A model generated the notes under the pieces. The model was not told the origin of the DNA and searched no databases. It saw nothing but the letters and a program-made list of their open reading frames with translations. Below are positions 16,135-25,933 of a stretch of 46,163 nt of DNA, in pieces (position 1 is the stretch's first letter; each line of letters begins with the position of its first letter). This DNA comes from Phenylobacterium sp. (lineage in GTDB: Bacteria > Pseudomonadota > Alphaproteobacteria > Caulobacterales > Caulobacteraceae), in assembly GCF_030697925.1 (NCBI RefSeq), contig NZ_JAUYOJ010000024.1, positions 1-46,163 of the forward strand, written 5' to 3'. The position numbers and the translations under genes are program-made.

Positions 16135-17241
16135 GGGATCGGGGCCGTCGCGCCCCATCTTGGCCAGCGCCTCGTGCTGCGCCTCGATCTGGGCGTAGCG
16201 CATACCGGGGAAATCCAGCCGTTCGCCCACGGCGGCGGCCAAGGCCGGCCCATTGCAGTCGTCCTGCACGAATTCAGGCGCGACGAAGTCCTGGGCGGCG
16301 ATGTTGAACAGGGTGATGTAGGGCGAACGCAGTAGCCGCTTCAGCACGAAGTGCGTGAAGTTGCCCAGCCGATAGGCCACCACCATCGGCACCCCCGCCA
16401 GGGCCAGTTCCGTGGTTACGGTGCCGGAACAGGCCAGAGCCACGGTGGCCGCCTTCATGGCGTCCAGCTTGGCTGCGTCGCCCTCGACCACATGCGCCCA
16501 GCCGCCAGCCTGGGCCTTCACGGCCTCGGCGACCGTGGACGCGGCTGGAATCACCACCTGCAGCTCTGCACGCTCCGCCTTCAACAACGCGACGGCCTCG
16601 GCGAAGGGCGGCAGGACGCGAGCGATCTCGCTGGGCCGGCTGCCCGGCAGGACCAGAAGGACCGGGGCGTCAGGCGCTATGCCCAGGTCATCGCGCAGCC
16701 GTGCCCCGTCCGCGTTGCTGAAATCGACATTGAGCGCGGAATTGCCGACGAAGGTGACCGGCAGACCCTCGGCCTCGAAATAGGGCGCGTCGAACTTGTG
16801 GATCGAGAGCAGGTGATCGACCGTGGCCGCCAGCGTCTTGGCCCGCCCCGGCCGCGTGGCCCAGACCTGGGGCCCGACATATTTCACCAGGGGCAGGTCC
16901 GGCCGGCGCTTCCGTAGCTGCTGCGCCGCCCTCAGGGTGAAGCCCCAGGAATCGATCAGCACCACCACGTCGGGCCGCTCGCGCTCCGCCAGGGCCACGG
17001 TGTCGACCACCCGCGCGACGACCTTGCGGTAGGCCAACAGGCCTTCCAGCAGACCCAGGATTGAGAGTTGCGAGATGTCGAAGGGGCTCTGGACGCCCTG
17101 CGCCGCCATCTTCGAGCCGCCCACCCCGACGAAACGGACGTGGCCGCCCAGCCTTTGACGCAGCGCCTGGGCCAGGCCCGCCCCGCGGTCGTCGCCGGAG
17201 GCCTCGGCGGCCACCAGCATGACACAGAGGGGCCGGTTCAC
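16075..17241 (-). CDS. lpxB: Lipid-A-disaccharide synthase
   Basis: GT19 glycosyltransferase that joins UDP-2,3-diacylglucosamine and lipid X to make the lipid A disaccharide at the inner membrane. 388 residues. The start NRPLCVMLVAAEASGDDRGAGLAQAL has the conserved E-S/A-SGD motif; KYVGPQVWATRPGRA, LLVLPGSRPSEIARVLPPF and ALACSGTVTTELALAGVPMVVAYR are the sugar-nucleotide binding segments. GTG at 17241 is used: it overlaps the lpxI stop (GTGA) and matches the family N-terminus. Last gene of the rpsB-to-lpxB block; its 3' end runs into the ABM gene. Confidence 0.96.
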   Translation of the reverse strand: MNRPLCVMLVAAEASGDDRGAGLAQALRQRLGGHVRFVGVGGSKMAAQGVQSPFDISQLSILGLLEGLLAYRKVVARVVDTVALAERERPDVVVLIDSWGFTLRAAQQLRKRRPDLPLVKYVGPQVWATRPGRAKTLAATVDHLLSIHKFDAPYFEAEGLPVTFVGNSALNVDFSNADGARLRDDLGIAPDAPVLLVLPGSRPSEIARVLPPFAEAVALLKAERAELQVVIPAASTVAEAVKAQAGGWAHVVEGDAAKLDAMKAATVALACSGTVTTELALAGVPMVVAYRLGNFTHFVLKRLLRSPYITLFNIAAQDFVAPEFVQDDCNGPALAAAVGERLDFPGMRYAQIEAQHEALAKMGRDGPDPSEAAADAVLKLLADRRARP

Positions 17242-18080
17242 GGCGCGCCCGGAGGCTCCACGCCGACGATGAACAGGCCAAGTTCGTCGGCCATCTCGAT
17301 CACCGCCTCGCGGTCCAGCACCAGCAGACGCCCGGTCTCGCCCGCTATGCCCGCCAGCCCCGCCTCGGCGGCCCGCCGGATGGTGTTGAGGCCGATGGTC
17401 GGCAGGTCGATGCGGGTTTCCTGGATCGGCTTGGGCGCCTTGGCCAGGACGCCGCGCGGTGTGTCGGGCGTGCCGCGGATGGCCGGCGGCAGCTTGGCCA
17501 CCCGGCCCAGCATGGCGTCGGTGCCCTCCTGGGCCTCCACGGCCAGCACCAGGCCGTCGCAGACCACGGCCCCCTGCCCCACATCCAGCCGGCCAATCTC
17601 CCGGGCCACGTGCAAGGCGCACTGCACGTCGGCCATCTGATCGGCGCTAGGCGAAACCCGGCCCAAGGGCCCTGCCGGCAGGGTCAGGTCGCCCATCACC
17701 TCATGGGCGCCCTCGACAGCGAAGCCTTCCTTCTCGAACTCGCCGACCAGGGCTCGCAGCAAGGCGTCGTCGCCCTTTCGCGCCGCCACCAGCACCGCGG
17801 GCAAGGCCATGAGGCCCCGCAGGTCGGGCGTTAGCGACTTGAAATCGGGCCGATCGACATTTCCCACCAGGGTGACGGCGCGGCATCCGGCGCGCTTCAG
17901 CGCCTTGAAGCACTTGCCCAGCTCGGCGATCCCGATATCGGCGCCCGGGAACCGCGCGATTTCCGAGCCAGCGAAGCCCCTCAGCCGCACGATGAAGAAC
18001 GGCCGACCCGCCTGTTCGCAGTGTTCGGCGATCTCGACCGGGAGGGTCCCGCCGCCGGCGATCAATCCAAGCTTCTGCAT
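17238..18080 (-). CDS. lpxI: UDP-2,3-diacylglucosamine pyrophosphatase LpxI
   Basis: Cleaves UDP-2,3-diacylglucosamine to lipid X and UMP, the step done by LpxH in gammaproteobacteria. The 280-residue protein (formerly DUF1009) begins MQKLGLIAGGGTLPVEIAEHC, contains the GCRAVTLVGNVDRPDFKSL segment and, in the C-terminal half, LPPAIRGTPDTPRGVLAKAPKPIQETRIDLPTIG-type motifs, including the D-L-P-T-I-G catalytic-region sequence. LpxI is characteristic of alphaproteobacteria such as Caulobacter, where it was first described. ATG 18080; 10 bp after lpxA, overlapping lpxB by 4 bp. Confidence 0.95.
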   Translation of the reverse strand: MQKLGLIAGGGTLPVEIAEHCEQAGRPFFIVRLRGFAGSEIARFPGADIGIAELGKCFKALKRAGCRAVTLVGNVDRPDFKSLTPDLRGLMALPAVLVAARKGDDALLRALVGEFEKEGFAVEGAHEVMGDLTLPAGPLGRVSPSADQMADVQCALHVAREIGRLDVGQGAVVCDGLVLAVEAQEGTDAMLGRVAKLPPAIRGTPDTPRGVLAKAPKPIQETRIDLPTIGLNTIRRAAEAGLAGIAGETGRLLVLDREAVIEMADELGLFIVGVEPPGAP

Positions 18081-18090
18081 AGGCGTCAGC

Positions 18091-18888
18091 CTAGACCTCG
18101 CGCTCGGGCAAGCACAGGGGGCGGCTGGCGTCGGCGCGGATGAAGTCGATGATCTCCATCACCTCGGGGCAGTCGGAATAGGTCTCGACCGTATCGTCCA
18201 GGCGCTCCTGGAACGTGCCCTCGTCGGCGAACAGCAGCCGGTAGGCCGCGCGCATGGTGTTGATCGTCTCGCGGCTGAAGCCCCGGCGCTTGAGGCCGAG
18301 CAGGTTCAACCCCTCCAGGTGGGCGTGGTTGCCCCAGACCGAGCCGTAGGGGATCACGTCCTTCACCACGGCCGCCAGGCCGCCGATCATGGCGTGACGT
18401 CCGACGCGGATGCGTTGATGCACCGCCGCCAGCCCGCCGAGGATCACGAAGTCGCCGATCTCGCAGTGGCCGCCCAGGGTCGCCTGCTTGGTCAGGATCA
18501 CGTGGTCGCCGACCATGCAGTCATGGCCGATGTGGCATTCGATCATATAGAGCCCGTCGGACCCGACCTGGGTCAGGCCGCCGCCGCCCACCGTGCCGGT
18601 GTTCATGGTGGCGTGTTCGCGGACCAGATTGCGGTCGCCGATGACCAGGCGGGTGGGCTCGCCCTTATAGGCCGTGTGCTGCGGCGGGCCGCCCAGCACG
18701 GCGAACGGATGGACCACGTTATCGGCGCCCAGTTCGGTATGGCCGTCGATCACCACATGGGAGAGCAGCTTGGTGCCGGCGCCCAGCCGGACGTTCGGGC
18801 CGACGATGCTGAACGGCCCGACGGAAACGCCGTCGGCGAGCTCGGCCTTGGCGTCGACGATGGCCGTGGGATGGACTTCGATGCTCAC
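18091..18888 (-). CDS. lpxA: UDP-N-acetylglucosamine acyltransferase
   Basis: First enzyme of lipid A synthesis: transfers a hydroxyacyl chain from ACP to the 3-OH of UDP-GlcNAc. The 265 residues are mostly hexapeptide repeats forming a left-handed beta helix ([21 protein letters not shown]..., [38 protein letters not shown]); [10 protein letters not shown] holds the catalytic His region, and the C-terminal helices ([13 protein letters not shown]) match the family. GTG 18888 starts the protein as [11 protein letters not shown] and overlaps the fabZ stop by 4 bp. The order lpxD-fabZ-lpxA is conserved widely. Confidence 0.97.
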   Translation of the reverse strand: MSIEVHPTAIVDAKAELADGVSVGPFSIVGPNVRLGAGTKLLSHVVIDGHTELGADNVVHPFAVLGGPPQHTAYKGEPTRLVIGDRNLVREHATMNTGTVGGGGLTQVGSDGLYMIECHIGHDCMVGDHVILTKQATLGGHCEIGDFVILGGLAAVHQRIRVGRHAMIGGLAAVVKDVIPYGSVWGNHAHLEGLNLLGLKRRGFSRETINTMRAAYRLLFADEGTFQERLDDTVETYSDCPEVMEIIDFIRADASRPLCLPEREV

Positions 18889-19355
18889 GGGGTCTCCACC
18901 AGCATGGCCGCGAACTCCGCCTCGGCCGCTGTCTTGTCGCCCACCAGGGCCTTGCCTTCGAACTTGAACAGGCCGCCGCGGGCGCGCACCACGCGAACGT
19001 TCATGCGCAGCACATCGCCCGGCCGCACGGGCTGGCGGAAACGGCAATTGTCGAGCGAGGTGAACAGGATGGTCTTGCCCGCACGGTCGACGTTCAGCGA
19101 CTTCGACATCAGCACCGCGCCGGTCTGGGCCATGGCCTCGACGATCAGCACACCGGGCATGACCGCGTATTCCGGGAAGTGGCCCTGGAAGAACGGCTCG
19201 TTGATGGTCACGCACTTGATCCCGACGATGGACTCGCTCTGGCGATAGTCCTCGGCCCGGTCGACCAGCAGGAACGGATAGCGGTGCGGGATCCGCAGCA
19301 GGATCTCGGAGATGTCGATGGAGGTCTGCACCTCGACGACGGGGGCCTCGCTCAT
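18885..19355 (-). CDS. fabZ: 3-hydroxyacyl-ACP dehydratase FabZ
   Basis: Hot-dog fold dehydratase of fatty acid synthesis, removing water from 3-hydroxyacyl-ACP; it competes with LpxA/LpxD for the same substrate. 156 residues. [12 protein letters not shown] and [28 protein letters not shown] are diagnostic, with the catalytic His in GHFP and Glu in VEAMAQ. ATG 19355 ([15 protein letters not shown]) overlaps the lpxD stop by 4 bp (ATGA); longer upstream reading frames overlap lpxD and are rejected. Confidence 0.97.
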   Translation of the reverse strand: MSEAPVVEVQTSIDISEILLRIPHRYPFLLVDRAEDYRQSESIVGIKCVTINEPFFQGHFPEYAVMPGVLIVEAMAQTGAVLMSKSLNVDRAGKTILFTSLDNCRFRQPVRPGDVLRMNVRVVRARGGLFKFEGKALVGDKTAAEAEFAAMLVETP

Positions 19356-20371
19356 TTGTCCGATCCTTTGCGAACGCCGGCCGACTTCGAAAGCCAAGCG
19401 ACTTCGCGCATCCATTTCCGAATGGGCTGGGCTGGAACCCCACCCCAGGTTTCGCCCGCCGGCACATTGCGGAACAGGCCCGCGGCCGCGGCGATCTGCG
19501 CGCGGTCGCCGATGCTGATGTGGTCAGCCACCCCTGCCCGACCCCCGAAGGCGACGCCGTCGCCGATCGTGACGCTGCCGGAAATGCCTGTATAGGCCGC
19601 CATGACGCAGTTCCGTCCCACGCGCACGTTGTGTGCGATGTGCACAAGGTTGTCGATCTTGGTGTTCTCGCCCACCACGGTGTCTTCGAAGGCCCCGCGG
19701 TCAACGCAACTATTGGCGCCGATTGTAACGCCGTCCTGCAGGATCACCCGACCGAGCTGGGGCACGTCGATCACCCCCTGGGCCGCGCCGGTCGCCCCAA
19801 AGCCGGGCTCGCCGATCCGGGCTCCCGCCAGGATGTTGACCCGGTCGCCCAGCAGGGCGAAGCCGATGCTGGCGTTCGCGCCGATAACGCAGTCGCGGCC
19901 GATGGCCACGCCGGGGCCGATCACCGCATTGGCGCCGATCACGGTTCCGCGGCCAACGCGGGCGCCCGGGCCGATCACGACGCCGGGCGACAGGGTCACC
20001 CCCTCCTCCAGGACGGCCTCGCGCGACACGGCGTCCGCGCCGGCATGGCGGCGGGGACGATGCAGGCGGTTGCCGGCCGCGGCGTAGGCGGCGTGCGGCG
20101 CGGCGGTGACCAGGGCGGCGCATCCCTCGGGAACCAGGTCCGCATTGCCAGCGGACACGAAGACACCGGCTGGCCGGCGCTGCGCCAAGGTCTCGGCGTA
20201 TTTGCGGTCGGTGAGAAAGGTGACGGTGTCGGACTGGGCCTGGGCGAGGACCGCCACGGCGCGGACCGAGCGCCCGCCCTGGGCGTCGTCGGCCAGCTTG
20301 GCGCCCGTCACCTCGGCCAGTTCGGCCAGGGTGACGGGTCCAAGGTCCTCAAAGAAACGCGGATCGGGCAT
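19352..20371 (-). CDS. lpxD: UDP-3-O-acyl-glucosamine N-acyltransferase
   Basis: Third lipid A enzyme: N-acylates UDP-3-O-acyl-glucosamine using hydroxyacyl-ACP. 339 residues: an N-terminal uridine-binding domain ([20 protein letters not shown]) and hexapeptide repeats through the middle ([32 protein letters not shown]), followed by [33 protein letters not shown] with the catalytic His region and a C-terminal helix. ATG 20371. It is 40 bp after ompH and translationally coupled to fabZ. Confidence 0.97.
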   Translation of the reverse strand: MPDPRFFEDLGPVTLAELAEVTGAKLADDAQGGRSVRAVAVLAQAQSDTVTFLTDRKYAETLAQRRPAGVFVSAGNADLVPEGCAALVTAAPHAAYAAAGNRLHRPRRHAGADAVSREAVLEEGVTLSPGVVIGPGARVGRGTVIGANAVIGPGVAIGRDCVIGANASIGFALLGDRVNILAGARIGEPGFGATGAAQGVIDVPQLGRVILQDGVTIGANSCVDRGAFEDTVVGENTKIDNLVHIAHNVRVGRNCVMAAYTGISGSVTIGDGVAFGGRAGVADHISIGDRAQIAAAAGLFRNVPAGETWGGVPAQPIRKWMREVAWLSKSAGVRKGSDK

Positions 20372-20411
20372 CGAAATCCTTCGGCTCGACCCGGGTCTAG
20401 CGCGAGTCGGC

Positions 20412-21065
20412 CTACCGGCGGGGCGGCGTGGCCGGAGATTGCGCGCCGGGCGCTGCCTGGTCCAGGCGCTCGCGGTCGAAGTTGAACTGGGTGATCTTGG
20501 CGTTGAGCGCCGTCACGACCGGGCCGGAGATGTCCATGGCCGGGTTGGCGATGACCACGGCGTCGCGGGTCAGCAGCAGGCTGCATTGGCGCTGCTGGTA
20601 AACCTGACGGATGATCGGATCCAGTTCCTGGCCAACGCGGCCGAGGGCCTTCTGCTGGGTGGCCTGCAACTCGCGCTCGCGCAGTTGAGCCTTGCGCTGG
20701 AAGGCGTTGGCCTTGACCTGCAGGGCCGAGGCACGGGTCTCGAAGGTGTTCTGGTCGAGGGTCGCGCGCTGGCCTTCGAGGGTCTTGGCCTCGTTCTGGA
20801 TGGCGGTGTCCTCGGCCTTCAGCTCGGCCTGAACCTGGGTGGCGATCTGCTGCAAGCGGGTCTGGACGTACTTGCCCACGGTCGAAGAGCCGATGGAGCC
20901 TTCGAGCGAGATGATGCAGTGACCCGGGAGCGCCGGTCCGTGGGTGACCGCAGGCGCGGCCGCGGCGGCGGGCGCCGGAGCGGCCGCCTGGGCGAACGCG
21001 GCGCTGGATGCGGACGCGGCGATGGCGGCGACACAGGTCGCCGCGACGAGGGCTTTGATCGTCAT
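20412..21065 (-). CDS. OmpH/Skp-family periplasmic chaperone
   Basis: Periplasmic holdase that keeps unfolded outer-membrane proteins soluble on the way to the Bam complex. 217 residues: signal peptide with an Ala-rich core (MTIKALVAATCVAAIAASAS, probable cleavage after AFA), a low-complexity Ala/Pro linker, then long helical arms (ATQVQAELKAEDTAIQNEAK ... QRKAQLRERELQATQQKA) that form the Skp jellyfish tentacles. Two Cys (GHCIIS and RQCSLL) are present. Located 8 bp after bamA and before lpxD, the standard bamA-skp-lpxD-fabZ-lpxA order. Confidence 0.92.
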   Translation of the reverse strand: MTIKALVAATCVAAIAASASSAAFAQAAAPAPAAAAAPAVTHGPALPGHCIISLEGSIGSSTVGKYVQTRLQQIATQVQAELKAEDTAIQNEAKTLEGQRATLDQNTFETRASALQVKANAFQRKAQLRERELQATQQKALGRVGQELDPIIRQVYQQRQCSLLLTRDAVVIANPAMDISGPVVTALNAKITQFNFDRERLDQAAPGAQSPATPPRR

Positions 21066-21073
21066 GAGTGGAA

Positions 21074-23470
21074 TTAGAACCTGGTTGAGGTGGAAAACCG
21101 GAAGGTTTCGGTCTTGTCGTAGTTCTCTTTGGCCAAAACTTGGCTGAAGTCGAAACGAATTGGCCCCATCGGCGACCGCCAGTGCACCGAAAGACCGGCC
21201 GAGGCCCGCAGCGACAGGTCGTCGACGATCGCCGGATCGCGCGTTCCTGGCGGGTACGGCAGGTTGGTGAGCGGGTTGATGGCGCCCGGCTGGTAGTTCT
21301 TGTCGGCGTCGTCCAGCAGGCCAAGCGTGCCGAAATCGGCGAACAGCCCGGCCTTGATTCCGTACTGCTCGGGCAGGCCGGTCGGTATGGCCAGCTCCAC
21401 CGTGCCGATAGCGTAGGCCCGGCCGCCGAGGGCGTCGGAACGGCTGAAATTGGTGTCGCGCGGCCCGATGCCGGCGGTCTCGAAGCCCCGGAAGTTGTTG
21501 CCGCCCTTATAGAAACGGTCGTTGATCCGGATCGTATCGCCGCTGAACCCGGCGATGAAGCCGGCCGAACCGGAGACGCTGAGAATGAAGTCCTTGTTGA
21601 AGCCGTGCCACCAGCCGCCGGTGGCCTCGGTGCGGACGTAGTTCACGTCGCCCCCGACCCCGGCGAAGTCCTGCGAGACATCGAAGCGGTAGCCGCGAGT
21701 CGGATTGATCGGGTCGTTCCGGCGATCATAGAGATAGGTGTAACCCACCAGCGAGGTGATGAACTTGCCGCGCTGGGCGCAGAGGGAGAGCGAGACCACC
21801 TGGGCGGTGCAGAGCGAGCTGTCGATATCGACCTCGTCGCTGCGGAGGGTGTAGCGGGTCGACATCCGCGAGGCGACCGTCAGCGGGAACCCGAAGCGGA
21901 TATTGCTGCCGATCGTATTGGTCTCGTAGGCCGAGAACTCCGAGTAATCGAGCCGATAGGCGTAGAGATCGAAGCCCGCACCCAGGTCGCGGCCGAGGAA
22001 GCGCGGCTCGGTGAAGCCGAAATCGATCTGCTGGCGCAGCGAACCGACCGAGACCCGGGCGCGCACGCTCTGGCCGCGGCCGCGGAAGTTCCGTTCGGTG
22101 ATGCCCAGGTCGAGCACAAGCTGGTCGACCGACGAATAGCCGGCGCTGAACGACAGCTCGCCCGTGGGCTGCTCCTCGACCTTGACCTGCAGGCCCGTGC
22201 GATCGGGCGCCGAACCGGGAACCTCCTCGATATCGACCTCCTTGAAGAAGCCGAGCGCGCGGATGTTGTTCTTGGATCGGTCCACCAGGGCCCGGTTATA
22301 GGCGTCGCCCTCCACCAGGTTCAGCTCGCGCCGGATCACATAGTCCAGGGTGCGGGTGTTGCCGGTGACGTCGATGCGCTCGACATAGACCCGCGGACCC
22401 TCGCGGACCTGGAAGACCACGTCGACGGTGTTGGTCTCCTTGTTGGCAGTGTAGCGCGGACGCACGTCGACCGCGGCGAAACCCGCCGCGCCGGCCGCGA
22501 AGGTCAAGGCGTCGGTGGCCTGCTCGATCCGTTCGTCCTGGTAGGTCTCGCCAGACCGGATCGGCACGAGCTGCTGCAGGACGTTCTTGTCGAGCTTCTG
22601 GAGTTCGGTCTCGACGGTGATCTTGCCGAACCTGTACTCAACGCCCTCCTCGAGGGTGTAGGTGATCGCAAAGCCGTTCTTGTCCGGGGCCAGCTCGGCG
22701 ATCGCCGAGATCACGCGGAAATCATAGAAGCCGCGGTTGCGGTAGTGCTTGCGCAGCTGCTCCTTGTCGTACTCCAGACGATCGGGGTCGTAGTTGGCGT
22801 TCGACGAGAAGAACTTGAACCAGCTGGTCTGCTCGGTCACGACCACGTCGCGCAGGTCGTTGTCCGAGAATTCCTTGTTGCCCAGGAAGTTGACGCGCAG
22901 GACACCGCTCTTGGGCCCTTCGTCGATCTCAAAGATCAGGTCGACGCGCTTCTGCGGCAGCTCGACGATCTTCGGCGTGACGGCGGCCGAGATCCGGCCG
23001 GAACGACGATAGAGTTCGATGATCCTCTGGACGTCCTGCTGGACCTTGGCGCGGGTGAAGATGCCGCGCGGTCGCACGGTCACCTCGTCGCGCAGCTTCT
23101 CTTCCTTCAGGCCGGAATTGCCCTCGAACACCACCTTGTTGATGATCGGGTTCTCGACGACCGTGACGATCATGTCGGCACCCTGCAGCTCGACCTTCAC
23201 GTCGGCGAACAGGTCGGTGCGGAACAGGGCCTTAAGCGCCAGGTCGGCCTTGGCCGGATCGAGGACCTCCCCCGGCTGGATCGGCAGGTAGGAGAGCACC
23301 GTCGACTGCTCGATCCGCTCATTGCCGCGTACGATGATCCGCTGGACGACGCCGGACTGCTGCGGGGCCGCCTGGGCCGCGGCGAGCGTCGGGACGACAA
23401 GCGCGGTCGAGCCCATCAAGAGGGCAAGTCCGGAGGCGAGCGCGGCGCTGTGAGCGCGGGTTCTTTGCAT
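21074..23470 (-). CDS. bamA: BamA, outer-membrane protein assembly factor
   Basis: Central Omp85-family insertase of the outer membrane. 798 residues: a signal peptide (residues about 1-33, cut near AAAQA), five POTRA repeats beginning with VVQRIIVRGNERIEQSTVLSYLPI and including INKVVFEGNSGLKEEKL, VNFLGNKEFSDNDL and ERIDVTGNTRTLDYVIRREL, and a C-terminal 16-strand barrel with RGFETAGIGPRD (the conserved RGF loop) and the terminal aromatic STSTRF. ATG 23470, 29 bp after the rseP stop. Feeds the ompH and lpx genes downstream in the same transcript. Confidence 0.98.
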   Translation of the reverse strand: MQRTRAHSAALASGLALLMGSTALVVPTLAAAQAAPQQSGVVQRIIVRGNERIEQSTVLSYLPIQPGEVLDPAKADLALKALFRTDLFADVKVELQGADMIVTVVENPIINKVVFEGNSGLKEEKLRDEVTVRPRGIFTRAKVQQDVQRIIELYRRSGRISAAVTPKIVELPQKRVDLIFEIDEGPKSGVLRVNFLGNKEFSDNDLRDVVVTEQTSWFKFFSSNANYDPDRLEYDKEQLRKHYRNRGFYDFRVISAIAELAPDKNGFAITYTLEEGVEYRFGKITVETELQKLDKNVLQQLVPIRSGETYQDERIEQATDALTFAAGAAGFAAVDVRPRYTANKETNTVDVVFQVREGPRVYVERIDVTGNTRTLDYVIRRELNLVEGDAYNRALVDRSKNNIRALGFFKEVDIEEVPGSAPDRTGLQVKVEEQPTGELSFSAGYSSVDQLVLDLGITERNFRGRGQSVRARVSVGSLRQQIDFGFTEPRFLGRDLGAGFDLYAYRLDYSEFSAYETNTIGSNIRFGFPLTVASRMSTRYTLRSDEVDIDSSLCTAQVVSLSLCAQRGKFITSLVGYTYLYDRRNDPINPTRGYRFDVSQDFAGVGGDVNYVRTEATGGWWHGFNKDFILSVSGSAGFIAGFSGDTIRINDRFYKGGNNFRGFETAGIGPRDTNFSRSDALGGRAYAIGTVELAIPTGLPEQYGIKAGLFADFGTLGLLDDADKNYQPGAINPLTNLPYPPGTRDPAIVDDLSLRASAGLSVHWRSPMGPIRFDFSQVLAKENYDKTETFRFSTSTRF

Positions 23471-23499
23471 CGTTTAAGCCGTTAGCGGAAAAGGGCGGG

Positions 23500-24717
23500 T
23501 CAGGAGAAGACGCCGCCGAGGATTTTGAACACACGCAGCTGTTGCAGATCGTTCCAGGTGGCGAACAACATCAATCCCAGCAACAGCGCAAGACCCACCC
23601 GGTAGCCTGCGGCCTGGACATTGGCGGCGACCGGGCGGCGGGCCACGGCCTCATAGGCGTAGAACAGCAGGTGCCCCCCGTCCAACACGGGGACCGGCAA
23701 CAGATTCATGAAGCCGATGCTCACCGAGACGAAGGCCGCGAGCTGCAGCAGATTGACGGCGCTGCCCAGCAGCATTTCGCCGGGACTCGAGGCGCCTTCG
23801 GCGCCGGCCTGGGCCACCTTCCCGGAGATTCGGGCGATTCCCAGTGGGCCGCTCAGCTGGTCGGCCGAGACCTGGCCGGTCACCATGCGGCCGAGATAGT
23901 AGACGGTCGTGCCCAGCGTGCTCCAGGTGCGCTCCACCCCGCCGCCCAGCGCCTGGAGCGGCGTATAGCGAACGCGGATGAAGTCGCTGGGCTTCTGGGG
24001 CGGGGCGAACCCCAGCACGCCGACCCTACGTTCCCCCGAGATCGGGTCCTTGCGGATCTGCCATTCCGGCGTGGCGTTCAGGGTCAGTTCCCGCCCACCG
24101 CGGTTCACAACGAGCGGGGTAAGCACATTGGCGCGAACCTGGATCATGGTGGCGAGCTGGTCGAAGGTCTTGATCGGGGTTCCGGCGGCGGCCACCACCA
24201 GGTCGCCCGGCAGGAGGCCGGCGCGCGCCGCCGGGCTGTCCGGCTGGACAAAGGCCACCTTGGCCGGCAACACCTCCGCCCCGTAGGCCATCAGCAGGCC
24301 AGCGAACAGCACGATGGCCAGGAAAAAGTTGGCGAAGGGGCCGGCGGCCACGACGATGGCCCGCTGCCACAGCGGCTTGAAGTGGAAATAGCGGTCGATG
24401 GCGCCCGGGCCCTCGCGACGCTCGACCTCTTGGCGCAGGCTCTCCAGGCTTTCGTGATCGGGCAGGCTGGCGGCGTTCTCGTCGCCCGAGAAGCGCACAT
24501 AGCCGCCCAGGGGGATCCACCCGACCCGCCACTCGACACCCGACCTGTCCTTCCAGACCGCCAGCGCCTTGCCGAAGCCGATGGAGAACCGGTCGATGGC
24601 GACGCCGAAGCTCTTGGCGGCCAGGAAGTGGCCCAGCTCATGGATCGTGACCACCAGCCCCAGGACCAGCAGGAAGGAGACGACGAAGGTGAGAGACGTG
24701 AGGGTGAAATCGATCAC
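23500..24717 (-). CDS. rseP: RseP/MmpA-type site-2 zinc metalloprotease
   Basis: Intramembrane metalloprotease that cleaves membrane-bound regulatory substrates (in Caulobacter the homologue MmpA degrades PodJ; in E. coli RseP frees sigma-E). 405 residues: HELGH zinc motif at residues 26-30 in the first membrane segment, one PDZ domain (about 120-200: AFVQPDSPAARAGLLPGDLVVAAAGTPI), and the C-terminal membrane motif NLLPVPVLDGGHLLFY containing the third zinc ligand Asp. GTG 24717 is preferred over TTG 24735 because a GGAGGA ribosome-binding sequence lies about 10 nt before it. It follows dxr in the cdsA-dxr-rseP-bamA order seen widely. Confidence 0.95.
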   Translation of the reverse strand: MIDFTLTSLTFVVSFLLVLGLVVTIHELGHFLAAKSFGVAIDRFSIGFGKALAVWKDRSGVEWRVGWIPLGGYVRFSGDENAASLPDHESLESLRQEVERREGPGAIDRYFHFKPLWQRAIVVAAGPFANFFLAIVLFAGLLMAYGAEVLPAKVAFVQPDSPAARAGLLPGDLVVAAAGTPIKTFDQLATMIQVRANVLTPLVVNRGGRELTLNATPEWQIRKDPISGERRVGVLGFAPPQKPSDFIRVRYTPLQALGGGVERTWSTLGTTVYYLGRMVTGQVSADQLSGPLGIARISGKVAQAGAEGASSPGEMLLGSAVNLLQLAAFVSVSIGFMNLLPVPVLDGGHLLFYAYEAVARRPVAANVQAAGYRVGLALLLGLMLFATWNDLQQLRVFKILGGVFS

Positions 24718-24739
24718 GACAGGGTGCTCCTCCAAGGCC

Positions 24740-25933
24740 TCAACGGCCTAGACCGGCCACGACGTCGCCTGCCACGCGGCGCGCCGTCGCATCGATGTGT
24801 CGCGCCCGCTCCAGGGCGTCGCCGGAGAGATCCGCCATGAGCCCCTGCCCGTCCACGCGTTCCAGGGTCCTCGCCACCGTGGCGGCAATATCCAGAAAGC
24901 CAATCTTACGGTCAAGGAAGGCGGCCACTGCGACCTCGTTGGCGGCGTTCATCACCGCGGGCGCGGCCCCACCGGCCGCAAGTGCTTCTTTCGCGATCTT
25001 CAAGGCGGGAAAACGGCGCAGGTCCGGTTCTTCGAAAGTTAGTTGCCCCGCGGCGGCCAGATCCAGCTTCGGCGCCGGCCACGGCAGGCGGTCGGGCCAT
25101 GCGAAGGCGCAGGCGATCGGCGTGCGCATATCCGGCGGTCCCAGCTGCGCCAGGGTCGAGCCGTCGGCGTATTCCACGAGGCTATGGATGATCGATTGCG
25201 GATGGATCAGCACGTCGACCCGCTCGGCCGGCATGGCGAACAGGTAGGCCGCCTCGATCATCTCGAGGCCTTTGTTCATCATGGTCGCTGAATCGACCGA
25301 GATCTTGACTCCCATGTCCCACTTGGGATGGGCCACGGCCTGTTCCGGCGTCGCGTGCTCCATCTGGCCGATCGACCAGGACAGGAACGGGCCGCCGGAG
25401 GCGGTTAGAATCAGCCGCGAGACGTGCTGGGCGTTCATCGGGTCCAGCACCTGGAAAATCGCCGAGTGCTCGGAATCGACCGGGATCACCGCCCCGCCCG
25501 CCAGCTTGGCGGTGCGCAGCAGCGAGGGGCCGGCGCAGACCAGGCTCTCCTTGTTGGCCAGCGCCACGACCGCCCCGGCCTTGGCCGCCGAGAGTGTCGG
25601 CGGGAGCCCCGCGAAACCCACGATGGCCGACATCACCCACTGGGCGTCACCGGCGGCGGCCTCGGCCACGGCGTTGGCGCCGGCGGCGGCCTCGATCCCC
25701 GAGCCCTTCAACCGCTGGCGCAACTCGTCGAGCCGGGTCTCATCCTCGATCACCGCCAGCTTCGGCCGCCATTGCAGGGCCTGCTGCGCCAGGCGCTCGA
25801 CATTGCGTCCGGCGGTCAGGGCGGCGATCTCGACCTCGGCCCCGGCCTTCTCGAACAGGTCCAGTGTCGAGACCCCGACCGAGCCCGTGGAACCCAACAC
25901 GCTGACACGCCGCGGCAAGGTCAATTCGCCCAC
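24740..25933 (-). CDS. dxr: 1-deoxy-D-xylulose 5-phosphate reductoisomerase
   Basis: Second step of the MEP isoprenoid pathway: converts DXP to MEP with NADPH and a divalent metal; the target of fosmidomycin. 397 residues. The Rossmann motif [16 protein letters not shown] opens the protein; [26 protein letters not shown] (metal and substrate Asp/Glu) and [12 protein letters not shown] are conserved, as is [28 protein letters not shown] 25933; its first codons overlap the cdsA 3' end by 13 bp. Supplies isopentenyl precursors to UppS just upstream. Confidence 0.97.
   Translation of the reverse strand: MGELTLPRRVSVLGSTGSVGVSTLDLFEKAGAEVEIAALTAGRNVERLAQQALQWRPKLAVIEDETRLDELRQRLKGSGIEAAAGANAVAEAAAGDAQWVMSAIVGFAGLPPTLSAAKAGAVVALANKESLVCAGPSLLRTAKLAGGAVIPVDSEHSAIFQVLDPMNAQHVSRLILTASGGPFLSWSIGQMEHATPEQAVAHPKWDMGVKISVDSATMMNKGLEMIEAAYLFAMPAERVDVLIHPQSIIHSLVEYADGSTLAQLGPPDMRTPIACAFAWPDRLPWPAPKLDLAAAGQLTFEEPDLRRFPALKIAKEALAAGGAAPAVMNAANEVAVAAFLDRKIGFLDIAATVARTLERVDGQGLMADLSGDALERARHIDATARRVAGDVVAGLGR

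Noticed and set aside
21140..23485. 781-codon plus-strand open frame antisense to bamA
   Set aside because: Same type of shadow; BamA POTRA and barrel motifs are unambiguous on the minus strand.
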